Origin: Pseudomonadota bacterium
GTDB taxonomy: Bacteria > Pseudomonadota > Alphaproteobacteria > Reyranellales > Reyranellaceae
Direction of reading: 5' to 3'
NCBI GenBank assembly: GCA_018240745.1
Contig: JAFEFF010000082.1
Coordinates: 1 to 55,896, forward strand
DNA length: 55,896 nt
The notes beneath the pieces were generated by a model. That model worked only from the letters and a program-made list of their open reading frames with translations, made no database searches and was not told where the DNA came from. Positions 16,119 to 24,794 of this stretch are shown one piece after another; position 1 is the stretch's first letter; the number at the start of each line of letters is the position of its first letter. Position numbers and translations under genes: made by a program.

Positions 16119-17555
16119 TTAGTCGCGCCTGCTACGTTCCGGGCCAGCCTCGCGTCGTCGCTGGAGGGGCCGATCGGCCGGCTGGAAGCGCGCGACAAGG
16201 TCCGCCAGATGCTCGATTTCGTCAACAACGATGCCCTCGGAACGGGCCGGCGCGGCACTGCCGGCGCGACCTTTCGGTACGAGCGCGCGCCGGAAGCCGA
16301 GCTTGGCCGCCTCGCGCAGCCGGGCGTCGCGCTGGCCAACCGGCCGCACCTCGCCACCGAGACCGATCTCGCCGAACACTGCCATGTCGGGCGGCACCGG
16401 CTCGTCGGCCAGCGACGAGACGACCGCCGCCGCCACTGCTAGGTCGGCCGCCGGCTCGCCAATGCGCAGGCCGCCCGCGACATTGAGGTAGACGTCGTTG
16501 GCGCCGATGCTGACGCCGCAGCGCGCTTCCAGCACGGCCAGCACCATGGCAAGCCGGTTCGAATCCCAGCCGACCACGGCGCGGCGCGGCGTGCCGAGCG
16601 CCGACGGGCTGACCAGGGCCTGGATTTCCACGAGCACCGGCCGCGTACCCTCGATGCCGGCGAACACGCAGGCGCCGGAGACGTGGCCGCGCCGCTCGGC
16701 GAGGAACAGCGCCGACGGATTGGCAACGTCGCTCAGGCCGCGGTCCGACATCTCGAACACGCCGATTTCGTCGGTCGGGCCAAAGCGGTTCTTGACCGTG
16801 CGCAGGATGCGGAACTGGTGGCCGCGCTCGCCCTCGAAGTAGAGGACGGTGTCGACCATGTGCTCGAGCACCCGCGGGCCCGCGATCGCGCCATCCTTGG
16901 TGACGTGACCGACCAGCAGCACGGCGATGCCGCGGCGCTTGGCGAGCTCGACCAGCGCCTGCGCCGAGGCGCGCACCTGGGTGACGGTGCCGGGCGTGGA
17001 CTCGACGGTGTCGAGCCACATGGTCTGGATCGAATCGATCACCGCCACCCGCGGCGCATCGGGCCGTTCGAGCGTCGCCACGATGTCGCGCACGGAGGTC
17101 GCCGCCGTGAGCTGAACCGGTGCGTCGGCGAGGCCCAGTCGCTCGGCGCGCAGCCGAACCTGGTCGATCGCTTCCTCGCCGGAGACGTAGGCGCAGGCGG
17201 TGTTCTGTTTGGCGAGCGCCGCTGCCATCTGCAGCAGCAGGGTCGACTTGCCGATCCCGGGATCGCCGCCGATCAGCAGCGCGGAGCCCACCACCAGCCC
17301 GCCGCCGCACACGCGGTCGAACTCGGTGATGCCGCTCCTGTACCGCGGCGGCTGCGGCGTCGAGCCGGTCAGGCCGGCGAACTCGAGGCGACGACCCTTG
17401 CCGCCCCGCGCCAGGCCGCCGCCTGCCGGGCCTGGGGCAGGGGCCGCTTCCTCGGTGATCGTGTTCCACTCGCCGCAGCTCTCGCAGCGGCCGCTCCACT
17501 TCGACGTGACGGCGCCGCAGCTCTGGCAGACGAAGCGTTTGACCGCCCGCGCCAT
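16119..17555 (-). CDS. radA: DNA repair protein RadA (Sms)
   Basis: RadA promotes branch migration in recombination. Its zinc finger comprises Cys10, Cys13, Cys24 and Cys27 (CQSC and CESC). The RecA-like ATPase has Walker A GGDPGIGKST, followed by the RadA-specific KNRFGPTDEIGVF. The Lon-like C-terminal domain has GGLRIGEPAADLAVAAA and FGEIGLGGEVRPV. Length is about 478 residues. I use the ATG at 17555; a GTG codon immediately precedes it. The last 15 residues (QRRREAGPERSRRD) extend past the usual end. Confidence 0.95.
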   Translation of the reverse strand: MARAVKRFVCQSCGAVTSKWSGRCESCGEWNTITEEAAPAPGPAGGGLARGGKGRRLEFAGLTGSTPQPPRYRSGITEFDRVCGGGLVVGSALLIGGDPGIGKSTLLLQMAAALAKQNTACAYVSGEEAIDQVRLRAERLGLADAPVQLTAATSVRDIVATLERPDAPRVAVIDSIQTMWLDTVESTPGTVTQVRASAQALVELAKRRGIAVLLVGHVTKDGAIAGPRVLEHMVDTVLYFEGERGHQFRILRTVKNRFGPTDEIGVFEMSDRGLSDVANPSALFLAERRGHVSGACVFAGIEGTRPVLVEIQALVSPSALGTPRRAVVGWDSNRLAMVLAVLEARCGVSIGANDVYLNVAGGLRIGEPAADLAVAAAVVSSLADEPVPPDMAVFGEIGLGGEVRPVGQRDARLREAAKLGFRRALVPKGRAGSAAPARSEGIVVDEIEHLADLVARFQPADRPLQRRREAGPERSRRD

Positions 17556-17581
17556 CACTCAGTGCAGCTCGCGCGCGAGGG

Positions 17582-18355
17582 TCACAGCTTCCTCACCTGC
17601 ATCTGGATCGGCCCCTCGGCCCGGCCATGGATGAACTGCTCGACATGCGGGTTGCCGCAATGGTCGATCTCGCCGACCGGGCCCTGCCAGATCAGCTTGC
17701 CGTCGTACAGCATGGCGATGCGATGGCCGATCTTGCGCGCCGACGCCATGTCGTGGGTGATCGATACGGCGGTGGCGCCGAGCGCGCTGACGCATTTCAC
17801 GACCAGCTCGTTGATCACGTCGGCCATGATCGGGTCGAGGCCGGTGGTCGGCTCGTCGAAGAAGATGATCTCGGGCTCGCGGGCGATCGCGCGAGCCAGC
17901 GCCACGCGTTTCTGCATGCCGCCCGACAGCTCGGACGGGAACAGCTCGGCGATGTCGGGGCCGAGGCCGACATTGGCGAGCTTTTCGATCGCCACCTCGC
18001 GCGCCCTGGCGGGCGCCATGCCGTCGCTCTGGATCGGCCCGAAGGCGACGTTCTGCCAGACGCGGAGCGAGTCGAACAGCGCGCCGCCCTGGAACAGCAT
18101 GCCGAACTTGCGCATCACCCGGTTGCGCTCGGCGTCGCCGAGCCGGGTCGTCTCCTCGCCGTCGATCTTGATCGAGCCCGCGTCGGGCTCCATCAGACCG
18201 AGGATGCATTTCAGCAGCACCGACTTGCCGGTGCCCGAGCCGCCGATCACCACGACCGATTCGCCTGTCGCGACGTCGAGGTCGATGCCGCGCAACACCT
18301 GCTTGGGGCCGAACGACTTGGTGACGCCGCGCAGGGAGATTTTTGGCACAGTCAT
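17582..18355 (-). CDS. mlaF: Phospholipid-transport ABC ATPase MlaF
   Basis: This 257-residue ABC ATPase has Walker A GGSGTGKS, signature LSGGMQKR, Walker B IIFFDEPTTGLD and the switch His in SITHDM. FQGGALFDSL is a characteristic Mla/Ttg2A-type segment. With MlaE it forms the inner-membrane core that moves phospholipids between the membranes to keep outer-membrane asymmetry. mlaE lies upstream on the same strand, separated by 90 bases that contain a palindromic repeat. mlaD is present elsewhere at 45.4 kb. Confidence 0.93.
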   Translation of the reverse strand: MTVPKISLRGVTKSFGPKQVLRGIDLDVATGESVVVIGGSGTGKSVLLKCILGLMEPDAGSIKIDGEETTRLGDAERNRVMRKFGMLFQGGALFDSLRVWQNVAFGPIQSDGMAPARAREVAIEKLANVGLGPDIAELFPSELSGGMQKRVALARAIAREPEIIFFDEPTTGLDPIMADVINELVVKCVSALGATAVSITHDMASARKIGHRIAMLYDGKLIWQGPVGEIDHCGNPHVEQFIHGRAEGPIQMQVRKL

Positions 18356-18370
18356 CGGCTGGGGACGCGC

Positions 18371-18416
18371 TCCAGGCCCGCCTCATAAGTCATGAGCGGG
18401 CCTGGAGGCCCGCGGT
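18371..18416. repeat. GC-rich palindromic repeat between mlaE and mlaF
   Basis: TCCAGGCCCGC (18371-18381) pairs perfectly with GCGGGCCTGGA (18396-18406) around a 14-base loop containing CATGA. The flank GGAGGCCCGCGGTCC (18403-18417) matches the element at 13955-14004. Both elements sit just upstream of a minus-strand start codon (mlaF here, 15 bases away). Confidence 0.8.
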
Positions 18417-18445
18417 CCAGAAGACGAAGACGCGCCACTGGAATC

Positions 18446-19225
18446 CTACCGCGCAAAGAAGGCCTCGGTGATGAAGTAGTTGGCGGTCAGGATCAGGATC
18501 GAGGCCGAGACCACCGCGTTGGTGGTGGCGAGGCCCACGCCCTGCGCGCCGCCCCTCGACGTGTAGCCGTGGTAGCAGCCCATCAGGGTGATCAGGAAGC
18601 CGAACACCGCGGCCTTCACCAGGCCGGAGAAGACGTCCTGGAACTGCAGGAACTCGATGGTGTTGCGCAGGTAGGTGGCGTCGTTGAAGTCGAGCTTGTA
18701 GACGCCAACCAGGTAGCCGCCCAGCACGCCGATGATGTCGGCGATCAGCACCAGCATCGGCAGGGTGACGACGCCCGCAATCAGCCGCGGCGCCACCAGG
18801 TACTTGAAGGGGTCGGTCGACAGGGTCTTCAGCGCATCGATCTGTTCGGTCACGCGCATGGTGCCGATCTCGGCCGCCATTGCCGCGCCGACACGGCCCG
18901 CAACCATCAGGCCGGCGAGCACGGGCCCCAGCTCGCGGGTCAGCGAGACCACGACCACGTTGGGAATCGCCGACTCCGCGGAGAAGCGGGCGAAGCCGGT
19001 GTAGCTCTGCAGGGCCAGCACCATGCCGGTGAAGATCGCGGTGAGCCCGACGACCGGCAGCGAGTAGTAGCCGATCTCCAGCATCTGCCGCGCGATCTGC
19101 GCCTTGAAGTAGGGCGGGCGCACGGTCTGCTGCACGGCGCGGCCGGCGAAGGCGCTGACGGCGCCGATCGTCGCCATCAGGGCGAGCACCATGCGGCCGA
19201 GCTGAGTAATGACGGGAATCGTCAC
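18446..19225 (-). CDS. mlaE: Phospholipid-transport ABC permease MlaE
   Basis: This 259-residue permease has five to six membrane helices and the MlaE signatures QMLEIGYYSLPVVGLTAIFTGMVLALQ, followed by SLTRELGPVLAGLMVAGRVGAAMAAEIGTM and MRVTEQIDALKTLSTDP. These are the coupling region and the conserved ELGPVL block. It partners MlaF in the Mla/MCE phospholipid transporter. Its start overlaps the end of alr by four bases. mlaB and mlaC are not nearby. Confidence 0.93.
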   Translation of the reverse strand: MTIPVITQLGRMVLALMATIGAVSAFAGRAVQQTVRPPYFKAQIARQMLEIGYYSLPVVGLTAIFTGMVLALQSYTGFARFSAESAIPNVVVVSLTRELGPVLAGLMVAGRVGAAMAAEIGTMRVTEQIDALKTLSTDPFKYLVAPRLIAGVVTLPMLVLIADIIGVLGGYLVGVYKLDFNDATYLRNTIEFLQFQDVFSGLVKAAVFGFLITLMGCYHGYTSRGGAQGVGLATTNAVVSASILILTANYFITEAFFAR

Positions 19226-20361
19226 GCGGTCGCTCCGTCATGATAGAGGCGCGCATAACGGCGCCCGAGCGCAGTCATCACCTCGTAGGCATTGGTGCGC
19301 GCATGCTCGGCAAGGTCGTCGGCGGTGAGATGCGGGCCCAGCACCTCGACCAGTGCGCCGGGCTGGCTGTCGGCTTCGGGCACGTCGGTCACGTCGATCG
19401 TCACGAGATCCATGGAGATGCGGCCGATCACGGGGACCTTGTGGCCGGCGAGATGCACGTGGGTGCGGTTGATGAGGGTGCGGAAGTAGCCGTCGGCATA
19501 ACCAAGCGCGATCGTGGCCACGCGACTGGGCCGGGCGGACCGCCACGCGGCACCGTATCCAACGGTCTGGAGAGCGTCAATTCGACGGACCTGCAGCACA
19601 CGTGCGCGCAAGATGACCGTCGTCAGCATCGGATTGGGCCGGCCGGGCGTCGGATTGATGCCGTAGAGCGCCGCGCCAGGGCGCAGCAGGTCGAAGTGGT
19701 AGTCCGGCCCGAGGAAGATGCCCGAGGAATTGGCCAGCGAGGCCGGCGCGCCCGGCATGGTGCGCACGAAGTTGCGGAAGCGCGACAGCTGCTCGCCGTT
19801 GATCGGGTTGTTGGGTTCCTCCGACGCCACGAGGTGGCTCATCAGCAGGGCAAGGCGCAGTCCGCGCAGCCGGCCGCGCTCGGCGGCCAGCACCTGTGCC
19901 TCTTCGGGACTGAAGCCCAGCCGATGCATGCCGGTGTCGATGTGGATGACCGCATCGAGCGGCCGGTTGTAGCGCTGGGCGGCCGCCCGCCAGGCGTTGA
20001 GCTGGCCGAGATGATTCAGGACCGGCGTCAGGCCGTGTTCGACGAAGTCCGGCTCGGTGCCGGGCAACAGGCCGTTCAGCACGTAGATCGAGTGTTCCGG
20101 CACGACACCGCGCAGGGCGATACCCTCGTCGAGATGGGCGACGAAGAACTGCCGGCAGCCTTCGGCCGCCAGCCGCGGCCCGACCATCGTGGCGCCGGTG
20201 CCGTAGGCGTCGGCCTTGAGCACGGCGGCGCAGTCGATCGGCCGGCCGGCCGCGCGGCCGGCATCGCGCAGGCCGCGCCAGTTGGCGGCGATGGCGCCAA
20301 GGTCGACCGTGAGGATCGCGCCGGCCCGGCGCGTAGCCTCATTCTCGGCGGGCTGGGACAT
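19222..20361 (-). CDS. alr: Alanine racemase
   Basis: This PLP enzyme interconverts L- and D-alanine for peptidoglycan. The PLP lysine is Lys49 in AVLKADAYG and the second catalytic base is Tyr269 in TVGYGAAW. HIDTGMHRLGF, NSSGI, RPGAALYG, ALGYADGYFR and GRISMDLVTIDVTD are the ordered family motifs. Length is 379 residues, normal. It begins nine bases after dnaB and overlaps mlaE by four bases. The dnaB-alr pairing also occurs in gamma- and other alphaproteobacteria. Confidence 0.96.
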   Translation of the reverse strand: MSQPAENEATRRAGAILTVDLGAIAANWRGLRDAGRAAGRPIDCAAVLKADAYGTGATMVGPRLAAEGCRQFFVAHLDEGIALRGVVPEHSIYVLNGLLPGTEPDFVEHGLTPVLNHLGQLNAWRAAAQRYNRPLDAVIHIDTGMHRLGFSPEEAQVLAAERGRLRGLRLALLMSHLVASEEPNNPINGEQLSRFRNFVRTMPGAPASLANSSGIFLGPDYHFDLLRPGAALYGINPTPGRPNPMLTTVILRARVLQVRRIDALQTVGYGAAWRSARPSRVATIALGYADGYFRTLINRTHVHLAGHKVPVIGRISMDLVTIDVTDVPEADSQPGALVEVLGPHLTADDLAEHARTNAYEVMTALGRRYARLYHDGATA

Positions 20362-20370
20362 CCGCCTGTC

Positions 20371-21894
20371 CTACTCGAAAGCCGGGCCTGGTTCGTCGAC
20401 CGGCAGATTGGCAAACTTCGTGAATTGCCCCTCGAAGGCAAGCCGTACGATGCCCGTCGGGCCGTGGCGCTGCTTGGCGATGATGACCTCGGCCTTGCCG
20501 AAGTTCTGTTCGCAACGCTGCTTCCAGTCGTCGAAACGCTGGTTGAAATGGTCGTTGGTCTCGGTGTCGCGCCGCTTCGGCTCCTCGCGCATCAGGTAGT
20601 AGTCGTCGCGGTAGATGAACATCACCACGTCGGCGTCCTGCTCGATCGAGCCCGATTCGCGCAGGTCGGCGAGCTGCGGCCGCTTGTCCTCGCGCTGCTC
20701 GACGGCGCGGCTGAGCTGGCTGAGCGCCACCACCGGCACGTCGAGCTCCTTGGCGAGCGTCTTGAGGCCGCGGGTGATCTCGGAGACTTCCTGCACACGG
20801 TTCTCCTGCCGCGACTTGCCGGATGGGGCGAGCAGCTGGAGATAGTCGACGATGATCAGCCCGAGCCCGTGCGTTCGCTTCAGCCGCCGGGCGCGGGTGC
20901 GCAGGCCCGCAATGCTGAGGGCCGGCGTGTCGTCGATGAAGAAGTTGAGATGCTCGAGCTCCCGGCTGATGTTCATTACGCGGTCGAAGTCGGGCGGGAG
21001 CAGCTCGCCCTTGCGGATCTTCTCCGACGGCAGCTCGGCCTGCTCGGAGAGCATGCGGGTGGCGAGCTGCTCGGCCGACATTTCCAGCGAGAAGAAGCCC
21101 ACCACGGCGCCGTCGACGACCTTGGGCACGCCGTCGACGATCTCCTCGCGATAGGCCTTGGCGGCGTTGAAGCCGATGTTGGTGGCGAGCGCGCTCTTAC
21201 CCATGGCGGGACGAGCCGCGAGGATGATCAGGTCGGACTTGTGCAGGCCGCCCAGCAACTGATCGAGCTGGAACAGGCCGGTCGCCACGCCGTTGAGCTG
21301 CCCGGCCCGGTGGTAGGCCGCCTCGGCGGCGACCATGGCTTCGGTGAGCGAGATGCGGAAGGACTTGAAGCCGCCCTCGGTCTGGCCGGTCGTGGCGAGG
21401 TCGTAGAGCTTCTTTTCCGCGACTTCGATCTGCTGCAGCGCGGTCTCCTCGACGTCGCCGGCGAACGCGCCGTTGACCACGCCCTCGCCGAGGTCGATCA
21501 ACTGCCGGCGCAGGTAGAGATCGTGGATCGCCCGCCCGAAGGAGCCGGCGTCGATGACATGGACCGACGCGGACGCGAGCTGCGCGAGATAGGCCGGGCC
21601 GCCGACCGTCTTCATGTCCTCGTCGTTCTCGACGTAGGTCTTGAGGGTGACCGCGCTCACCACCTGGCCGCGTTCGATCAGCTTCGAAAGCGCATCGAAC
21701 AGCTTGCCGTGCAGGGGGTCGGCGAAGTGCTCGGGCCGCAGGAACTCGGCGACGCGCTGGTAGGCGGCATTGTTCACGAGGATCGCGCCGAGCAGCGCCT
21801 GCTCGGCCTCGAAATTGTGCGGCGGCTCACGCACCCGGATATCTTCGGCACCGGGCAGGCGCGTGACGTTGGATGTCTTCTCGAGGGGCTCCAT
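20371..21894 (-). CDS. dnaB: Replicative DNA helicase DnaB
   Basis: This 507-residue hexameric helicase has the N-terminal collar domain (PPHNFEAEQALLGAIL), a linker helix and a RecA-type motor. Walker A is ARPAMGKSALA (about 227-236), with Walker B-like GLIIVDYLQLL and DLRESGSIEQDADVV at the C-terminal core. It unwinds DNA at the replication fork and recruits primase. It heads the minus-strand run; cfa ends about 105 bases upstream, so a dnaB promoter probably lies in 21895-21999, though I see no clear consensus there. No intein is present. Confidence 0.96.
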   Translation of the reverse strand: MEPLEKTSNVTRLPGAEDIRVREPPHNFEAEQALLGAILVNNAAYQRVAEFLRPEHFADPLHGKLFDALSKLIERGQVVSAVTLKTYVENDEDMKTVGGPAYLAQLASASVHVIDAGSFGRAIHDLYLRRQLIDLGEGVVNGAFAGDVEETALQQIEVAEKKLYDLATTGQTEGGFKSFRISLTEAMVAAEAAYHRAGQLNGVATGLFQLDQLLGGLHKSDLIILAARPAMGKSALATNIGFNAAKAYREEIVDGVPKVVDGAVVGFFSLEMSAEQLATRMLSEQAELPSEKIRKGELLPPDFDRVMNISRELEHLNFFIDDTPALSIAGLRTRARRLKRTHGLGLIIVDYLQLLAPSGKSRQENRVQEVSEITRGLKTLAKELDVPVVALSQLSRAVEQREDKRPQLADLRESGSIEQDADVVMFIYRDDYYLMREEPKRRDTETNDHFNQRFDDWKQRCEQNFGKAEVIIAKQRHGPTGIVRLAFEGQFTKFANLPVDEPGPAFE

Positions 21895-21999
21895 GGCAGA
21901 GCCTTCTTACGAACCAGAGGGGATGCCCACCATGTCAAATGCGTGGTCGCTGATCAACACAGCGACTTAAGCAAGGATAGCGGGGAAAACTGCCGCGAC

Positions 22000-23244
22000 C
22001 TATTCGGCCGCAGCCATCGAGCGTGAGACGGCGATGCCGCGCTCGGCGTCGACGACGTAGTCGCGCGTCAGCGGCACGGCGTCCTGGTGCCGCGCGAGCT
22101 GGATCTGGAAGACCATCTGGTTCATGTACCGGAAGGCGATCTCGCAGCCAGCGAGATAAAACTCCCACATCCGGCAGAACCGGTCGTCGTAGCCCGCCAC
22201 CTGCTTGATGCCGTCCTTGTTCGCGATGAAGCGCTGGCGCCAGTGGCGGAGTGTCTTGGCGTAGTGCAGGCGCAGGATCTCGACGTCCGTTACCCACAGC
22301 CCGACCTTCTCGATCGCAGTCAGGACCTCGGACAGCGCCGGCGTATAGCCGCCGGGGAAGATGTACTTCTTCAGCCAGGTGTTGGTGGCGCCGGGCCGTT
22401 CCATGCGGCCGATCGCATGCAGCAGCATGACGCCGTCGTCGGTCAGAAGCTCCTTCACCTTCTTGAAGAACTCGACGTAATGCGTGACGCCGACATGCTC
22501 GAACATGCCGACCGAGACGATGCGATTGTAGCGGCCAGGCTCCTGGCGGTAGTCGAGCAGCTTGAAGCGCACCCGATCGGCCATGCCGGTCTCGAGCGCG
22601 CGGCGGCTGGACACGGCGAGCTGCTCCTTGGAAAGCGTGACGCCGGTGACGTCGACCCCGTACTGCTGGCCGAGGAACAGGCCCATGCCGCCCCAGCCCG
22701 AGCCGATATCGAGCACCTTCTGGCCGGGCTCGAGCAGCATCTTCGAGGCGATGTGGCGCTTCTTGTCGAGCTGGGCCTGCTCCAGCGGCTCGTCGCCGTT
22801 CCTGAAGTAGGCGCAGGAATACTGCCGGTCGCGGTCGAGGAAGAAGTCGTAGAGCTGGTCCTTGAGGTCGTAGTGATGGGCCACGTTCTTCTCGGCGCGG
22901 CCGATCGGGTTGTACTGCTCGAAAGTGCGGATCAGCCGCTGCCAGCCGTAGGACCACGCGACGAACGGGGTAGCCTCCAGAGCCGCCATGTTGCGGCCCA
23001 GCAGGTCGAGCAGATCGTAGATATCGCCGCCTTCCTCGACGGTCAGCTTGCCGTCCATATAGGCTTCGCCGAAGGCGAGGCGAGGGCGCACCAGAAGCCG
23101 CATTCCCGTCCAGCGGTCGTGCACTCGCATCGTGACCGACGGGCCCGGTTTTCCACCCGTTACGCGGTGGGCCGTCCCGGCCGGATCGATGATGGTCAGT
23201 TGGCCTTGCCCCAGTACGCGGGAAAGAACCTTGGCTAACAGCAT
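22000..23244 (-). CDS. cfa: Cyclopropane-fatty-acyl-phospholipid synthase family protein
   Basis: This 414-residue SAM-dependent enzyme has the Cfa order of motifs: NVAHHYDLKDQLYDFFLD, YSCAYF, SAM-binding VLDIGSGWGGMG (about 177-188), and MFEHVGVTHYVEFFK. The C-terminal IFPGGYTPALSEVL and MWEFYLAGCEIAFRYMNQMVFQIQL also match. It would add a methylene bridge to unsaturated membrane lipids. I start it at the ATG at 23244, which follows GGGAACGAAGG; a longer frame would run through the rplI terminator. A perfect ten-base hairpin lies just before the ribosome site. Confidence 0.92.
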   Translation of the reverse strand: MLLAKVLSRVLGQGQLTIIDPAGTAHRVTGGKPGPSVTMRVHDRWTGMRLLVRPRLAFGEAYMDGKLTVEEGGDIYDLLDLLGRNMAALEATPFVAWSYGWQRLIRTFEQYNPIGRAEKNVAHHYDLKDQLYDFFLDRDRQYSCAYFRNGDEPLEQAQLDKKRHIASKMLLEPGQKVLDIGSGWGGMGLFLGQQYGVDVTGVTLSKEQLAVSSRRALETGMADRVRFKLLDYRQEPGRYNRIVSVGMFEHVGVTHYVEFFKKVKELLTDDGVMLLHAIGRMERPGATNTWLKKYIFPGGYTPALSEVLTAIEKVGLWVTDVEILRLHYAKTLRHWRQRFIANKDGIKQVAGYDDRFCRMWEFYLAGCEIAFRYMNQMVFQIQLARHQDAVPLTRDYVVDAERGIAVSRSMAAAE

Positions 23245-23258
23245 CCTTCGTTCCCTTA

Positions 23259-23288
23259 AGCCCCGGCTGCGCGACTCGAGCCGGGGCT
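23259..23288 (-). promoter_or_regulatory. Leader hairpin next to the cfa ribosome-binding site
   Basis: AGCCCCGGCT (23259-23268) and AGCCGGGGCT (23279-23288) form a perfect ten-base stem with a ten-base loop. On the cfa transcript it ends within a few bases of the AAGGGAACGAAGG that precedes the start. No T-run follows, so translational or stability control is more likely than termination. Confidence 0.55.
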
Positions 23289-23373
23289 GCCACGTTCCTG
23301 CCTCAAATGTTAATCCGATTGTCGTTTTCAACGCAAAGCCCGGGACGAAATTTTGTTCCGGTCCGAAAAACAA

Positions 23374-23408
23374 AAAGCCCGCCATCGCGAAACGCGACGG
23401 CGGGCTTT
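23374..23408 (-). terminator. Intrinsic terminator of the rpsF-rpsR-rplI operon
   Basis: AAAGCCCGCC (23374-23383) pairs with GGCGGGCTTT (23399-23408). Inside, TCGCG pairs with CGCGA around an AAA loop, giving a 15-pair stem with one mismatch. On the minus strand a long U-rich tail follows (TTTTTGTTTTT). It lies 35 bases after the rplI stop. Confidence 0.93.
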
Positions 23409-23442
23409 CCGGTATTCGGTACTGGGGCGTACGCCCGCGGCC

Positions 23443-24087
23443 TTATTTCTCCTCGGCCGCGGCCTCGGCCTCGCCTTCGGCGGACGCCTCGGCAGCAGCC
23501 TCGCCCTCGGCCGGCTTGGCCTCGAACAGGGCGGCGGCCTGCTGGGCGGCGCGCTGGGCAGCCTCGGCCGCCTCCATCGCGGCGCGCTCGGTCTCGGCGA
23601 CCAGCTTGCCGCCCTTGGCCAGGAACTCGGCCTCGTCCGGCGAGCGGGCGACCAGCGCGGTGATCTCGACCGTGACCTCCGGATGGAGGTGGACCTTGAT
23701 CTGGTGCGCGCCGAGCGCCTTGATCGGCTTGTCGAGCTCGACCTGGCTGCGCTCGAGCTTGACGCCTTCGGCATTGGCCGCGTCGGCGATGTCGCGCGAG
23801 GTGACCGAGCCGTAGAGCTGCAGCGCTTCCGACGCCTGGCGGATGAGGGTGACCTTGAGGTCCTTCATCTTCTCGGCGACCTTCTCCGCCTCGCTGCGGC
23901 GCTCGAGGTTCTGGGTCTCGAGAACCTTACGCTGCGATTCGAAGTAGGCGATGTTGTCCTTGGTGGCGCGCAGCGCCTTCTTCTGCGGCAGGAGGAAGTT
24001 GCGGGCGAAGCCGGGCTTCACCTTCACAACATCGCCCATCTGGCCGAGCTTCGGCACGCGCTCGAGCAGGATGACGTTCATCGGCAT
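23443..24087 (-). CDS. rplI: 50S ribosomal protein L9
   Basis: The N-terminal RNA-binding domain reads MNVILLERVPKLGQMGDVVKVKPGFARNFLLPQ, the L9 signature. A long connecting helix and the C-terminal domain (VTSRDIADAANAEGVKL, HPEVTVEITALVARS) follow. At 214 residues it is about 65 longer than E. coli L9, owing to an Ala/Glu-rich tail (AAEAAQRAAQQAAALF, then EAAAEASAEGEAEAAAEEK). Such acidic tails occur in other alphaproteobacteria. It is the last gene of the rpsF operon and is followed by a strong terminator. Confidence 0.96.
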   Translation of the reverse strand: MPMNVILLERVPKLGQMGDVVKVKPGFARNFLLPQKKALRATKDNIAYFESQRKVLETQNLERRSEAEKVAEKMKDLKVTLIRQASEALQLYGSVTSRDIADAANAEGVKLERSQVELDKPIKALGAHQIKVHLHPEVTVEITALVARSPDEAEFLAKGGKLVAETERAAMEAAEAAQRAAQQAAALFEAKPAEGEAAAEASAEGEAEAAAEEK

Positions 24088-24099
24088 GGTGCGTCCTCC

Positions 24100-24333
24100 T
24101 TACGAGATGACGTAGGGCAGGAGCGCCAGGAAGCGGGCGCGCTTGATCGCCTGGGCGAGCTCGCGCTGCTTCTTGGACGAGACCGCGGAAATGCGGCTCG
24201 GCACGATCTTGCCGCGCTCCGAGATGAAGCGCTGCAGGAGGCGCACGTCCTTGTAGTCGATCTTCGGCGCGTTGGCGCCGGAGAACGGGCAGGACTTGCG
24301 GCGACGGGTGAAGGGACGACGCTGCGCGCTCAT
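24100..24333 (-). CDS. rpsR: 30S ribosomal protein S18
   Basis: This 77-residue protein is S18, with [59 protein letters not shown] spread across nearly its whole length. One cysteine (Cys15) remains of the zinc-binding set, as in many S18 proteins. It binds 16S rRNA as a pair with S6. Its start overlaps the rpsF stop by four bases; rplI follows after 12 bases. Confidence 0.96.
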   Translation of the reverse strand: MSAQRRPFTRRRKSCPFSGANAPKIDYKDVRLLQRFISERGKIVPSRISAVSSKKQRELAQAIKRARFLALLPYVIS

Positions 24334-24794
24334 TCTTCTTCTCCCATGCCGCCGGCGGGGGCGCCGGCGGCGGCCTCGTCACCGAAGCGGGGACGTTCGC
24401 GGCGCGGGCGCTCGCCCCAGCCGCCGCGGTCACCGCGGTCGCCACGATCGCCGGGCCGATCCAGCTTCTCGGCGCCACGCTGCATGACGGCGGACGGACC
24501 CTCCTCGAGGCTGTCCACACGCACCGTCAGGTAGCGGATGATGTCTTCGTTGATCGACATGGTGCGCTCGAGCTCCTTCACGGCGGCCGGCGGCGCATCG
24601 ATGTTCATCAGGGTGTAATGGCCCTTGCGGTTCTTCTTGATCCGGAAGGCGAGGGAGCGAAGGCCCCAGTATTCCTTCTTCTGGACGGTGCCGCCCTGGG
24701 CGGCAACCAGTTCGGCGAACTGGTTGGTCAGGGTCTCCACCTGCGTCGCCGGTACGTCCTGGCGCGCGATGAAGACGTTCTCGTACAATGCCAT
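24330..24794 (-). CDS. rpsF: 30S ribosomal protein S6
   Basis: The S6 fold is clear in the first about 100 residues: [34 protein letters not shown] and [19 protein letters not shown]. The 154-residue protein has an extra tail of about 50 residues rich in Arg, Gly, Asp and Pro ([20 protein letters not shown]). S6 pairs with S18 on the 30S platform. It is the first gene of rpsF-rpsR-rplI and has a visible promoter and a structured leader upstream. Confidence 0.95.
   Translation of the reverse strand: MALYENVFIARQDVPATQVETLTNQFAELVAAQGGTVQKKEYWGLRSLAFRIKKNRKGHYTLMNIDAPPAAVKELERTMSINEDIIRYLTVRVDSLEEGPSAVMQRGAEKLDRPGDRGDRGDRGGWGERPRRERPRFGDEAAAGAPAGGMGEEE

Noticed and set aside
16545..16575. A tRNA T-loop-like GGTTCGAATCC
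   Set aside because: It lies inside radA coding sequence, and no acceptor, D or anticodon arms fit around it.
19240..22026. Open frame of 928 codons opposite alr and dnaB
   Set aside because: It is antisense to clear genes, Arg/Ala/Gly/Asp-rich and has no recognisable domain; a GC-rich shadow frame.
23245..23385. 47-codon upstream extension of cfa
   Set aside because: It would read through the rplI terminator and lacks family similarity; the ATG at 23244 has a ribosome site.
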